This document shows, one piece after another, positions 5,584-6,394 of a stretch of DNA of 6,394 nucleotides (within the stretch, counting starts at the first letter, position 1; each line of letters opens with the position of its first letter). The translations under genes were made by a program, and so were the position numbers. The notes below the pieces were generated by a model. That model ran no database searches, had not been told where the DNA came from, and was given only the letters and a program-made list of their open reading frames with translations. The stretch is from an uncultured Collinsella sp. (GTDB lineage Bacteria > Actinomycetota > Coriobacteriia > Coriobacteriales > Coriobacteriaceae), in contig CAAFQT010000121.1 of NCBI GenBank assembly GCA_900765185.1, positions 1 to 6,394 on the forward strand, written 5' to 3'.

Positions 5584-5610
5584 TGCTTAGATAAGCATAC
5601 AAGTTAGATA
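5584..5610 (+). promoter_or_regulatory. Putative gntR autoregulatory operator, site 3
   Basis: TGCTTA-GA-TAAGCA (5584-5597) is a 14-bp palindrome with 6-bp arms. It overlaps GCATACAAGTTAGATA (5595-5610), the second copy of the site 1 sequence. It ends 12 nt before the gntR ATG, so binding would cover the promoter or start site of the regulator's own gene. Confidence 0.45.
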
Positions 5611-5622
5611 TAGGCTGATCGC

Positions 5623-6345
5623 ATGAACGCTTCATCTAAAAAGAAACTGAGCCAATACGAGCGCTTGGCGGGTACGCTTCGCGACCGCATCGCCGCCGGC
5701 ACCTACGCGCGCGGAGACAAGCTGCCGTCCGAGATGGAACTCATGGACGAATCGGGGCTGTCGCGCAGCACCGTACGCCATGCCCTTAAGGTGCTCGTTG
5801 ATGAGGGTCTGGTTCGAACCGAGCGCGGGCGCGGCGCCTTTGTGGCCGACACGCCGGCGCTCCACGAGAACAACCTGGTGTTTTCGAGCTATACAGCGCA
5901 GGTCCAGGGTCAGGGCATGAAGCCCACCACGCGCACGGTGGACTCGGGCTTTACCAAGGCGGGCGGCAGCATAGCCAAGTTCTTTAATGCCGCCGTGGGC
6001 AGCAAGCTCGTCAAACTTGTCCGTCTGCGTTATCTGGACGATGCGCCACTGTGCCTGGAGACCACCTATCTACCACCGAGCTTTGAAGCACTCATCGACC
6101 GCGATATCAACGGTTCGCTCTACGCCACGCTGCGCCAGGAATTCCATCGCGCGCCGGCACAGGGACATAAGACCTTTGAGGTGTGCTATGCCTCGCAAAA
6201 CGAGGCGTTTTTGCTCAACGTTGAGCGTGGGCAGGCGCTGATCCTGATCACCGACTACGTCTACGACACCGACGGCCGCCCGCTCCATGTCTCCAAGCGC
6301 ATCCAGCGCACCGACCGCGCCAAATACACCGAGCCCATCGGCTAA
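5623..6345 (+). CDS. GntR-family transcriptional regulator, HutC subfamily (UTRA domain)
   Basis: This 240-residue DNA-binding regulator has an N-terminal winged helix-turn-helix at about 10-76, with the canonical GntR string GDKLPSEMELMDESGLSRST (31-50) and a wing EGLVRTERGRGAFV (61-74). A UTRA effector domain follows at about 90-238, including CLETTYLPP (144-152) and the terminal DTDGRPLHVSKRIQRTDRAKY segment. UTRA domains usually bind phosphorylated sugars or related metabolites, and HutC-type proteins are most often repressors released by ligand. Length is normal for the family (about 240 aa). ATG at 5623 is chosen because the HTH begins soon after; upstream AGG is a weak ribosome site. 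Its divergent position next to an SIS enzyme and a PTS suggests it is the local regulator, sensing the phosphosugar that the PTS makes. Repeats at 5456-5610 are candidate operators. Confidence 0.95.
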   Translation: MNASSKKKLSQYERLAGTLRDRIAAGTYARGDKLPSEMELMDESGLSRSTVRHALKVLVDEGLVRTERGRGAFVADTPALHENNLVFSSYTAQVQGQGMKPTTRTVDSGFTKAGGSIAKFFNAAVGSKLVKLVRLRYLDDAPLCLETTYLPPSFEALIDRDINGSLYATLRQEFHRAPAQGHKTFEVCYASQNEAFLLNVERGQALILITDYVYDTDGRPLHVSKRIQRTDRAKYTEPIG

Positions 6346-6352
6346 CCAATCG

Positions 6353-6393
6353 AAAACCACCACAATGGGGACAGGCACCTTTGTGGTGGTTTT
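6353..6393 (+). terminator. Intrinsic terminator of gntR built on the repeat-family hairpin
   Basis: Starting 8 nt after the gntR stop, AAAACCACCACAA (6353-6365) pairs with TTGTGGTGGTTTT (6381-6393): 13 bp with an A-tract upstream and a T-tract downstream, as in a rho-independent terminator. Inside lie a U.U mismatch (6366/6380) and a GGGGACAGGCACC core that pairs partly. The core resembles the hairpin at 218-248. Sequence ends one base later, so the full T-tract and any facing gene are not visible. Confidence 0.75.
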
Positions 6394-6394
6394 G

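Larger units (their letters stand above)
5418..5622. promoter_or_regulatory. Divergent control region between SIS gene and gntR
   Basis: This 205-bp region is AT-rich compared with its flanks and must hold promoters for both genes. It contains a 16-bp near-identical direct repeat at both ends (5456-5471 and 5595-5610), an inverted GCATACAA half-site (5495-5502) and a palindrome (5584-5597). TATATT (5503-5508) could be a plus-strand -10, but no matching -35 is convincing for either direction, so I do not assign start sites. The gntR ATG has only a weak AGG 8 nt upstream. Confidence 0.65.

Noticed and set aside
1..6394. CRISPR array, tRNA, transposase or phage attachment site
   Set aside because: No regularly spaced repeats, cloverleaf, transposase frame or target-site duplication could be found.

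Overview
The window looks like chromosomal DNA of a GC-rich gut actinobacterium, most likely Collinsella or a close Coriobacteriia relative. This rests on codon choice, the dense mannose-family PTS genes and the style of the intergenic hairpins. It is an inference, because no rRNA or marker gene is present.

Layout: almost everything is on the minus strand. From right to left in transcription order there is an SIS-domain sugar-phosphate deglycase/isomerase of the FrlB/GfrF type (4425-5417), then a 10-TM EamA/DMT transporter with a TTG start and a C-terminal extension (3111-4193). Next comes a mannose-family PTS permease as EIIAB fusion (2005-2928), EIIC (1174-1968) and EIID (327-1160). Last is the first 42 codons of a second SIS-domain protein (1-127), cut by the window edge. 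One gene, a GntR/HutC-family regulator with a UTRA domain (5623-6345), is divergent on the plus strand and faces the SIS gene across a 205-bp control region.

How they fit together: the PTS imports and phosphorylates a sugar or sugar conjugate, and the SIS enzymes process the sugar phosphate. The GntR/UTRA protein probably senses a phosphorylated sugar intermediate and controls the locus. Two SIS enzymes with a mannose-family PTS is the arrangement of the gfr (glucoselysine/fructoselysine) operon of Salmonella and Enterococcus. The 4425-5417 protein also shares the xFxHGPxEI segment and the D-x(3)-RRY-x(3)-L-x-Y-type C-terminus with FrlB. A glycated-amine (Amadori-type) substrate is therefore the leading hypothesis, not a proven one. 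The EamA transporter could handle the released amine.

Non-coding signals: (i) two hairpins (218-248 and 6353-6393) share one core and a U.U mismatch but have different, compensated stems; (ii) a 20-bp inverted repeat lies at 4324-4388; (iii) a 16-bp motif is shared by the PTS and eamA upstream regions; (iv) a 16-bp direct repeat plus inverted half-sites lies in the divergent control region. No RNA genes, CRISPR array, insertion sequence or origin was seen.
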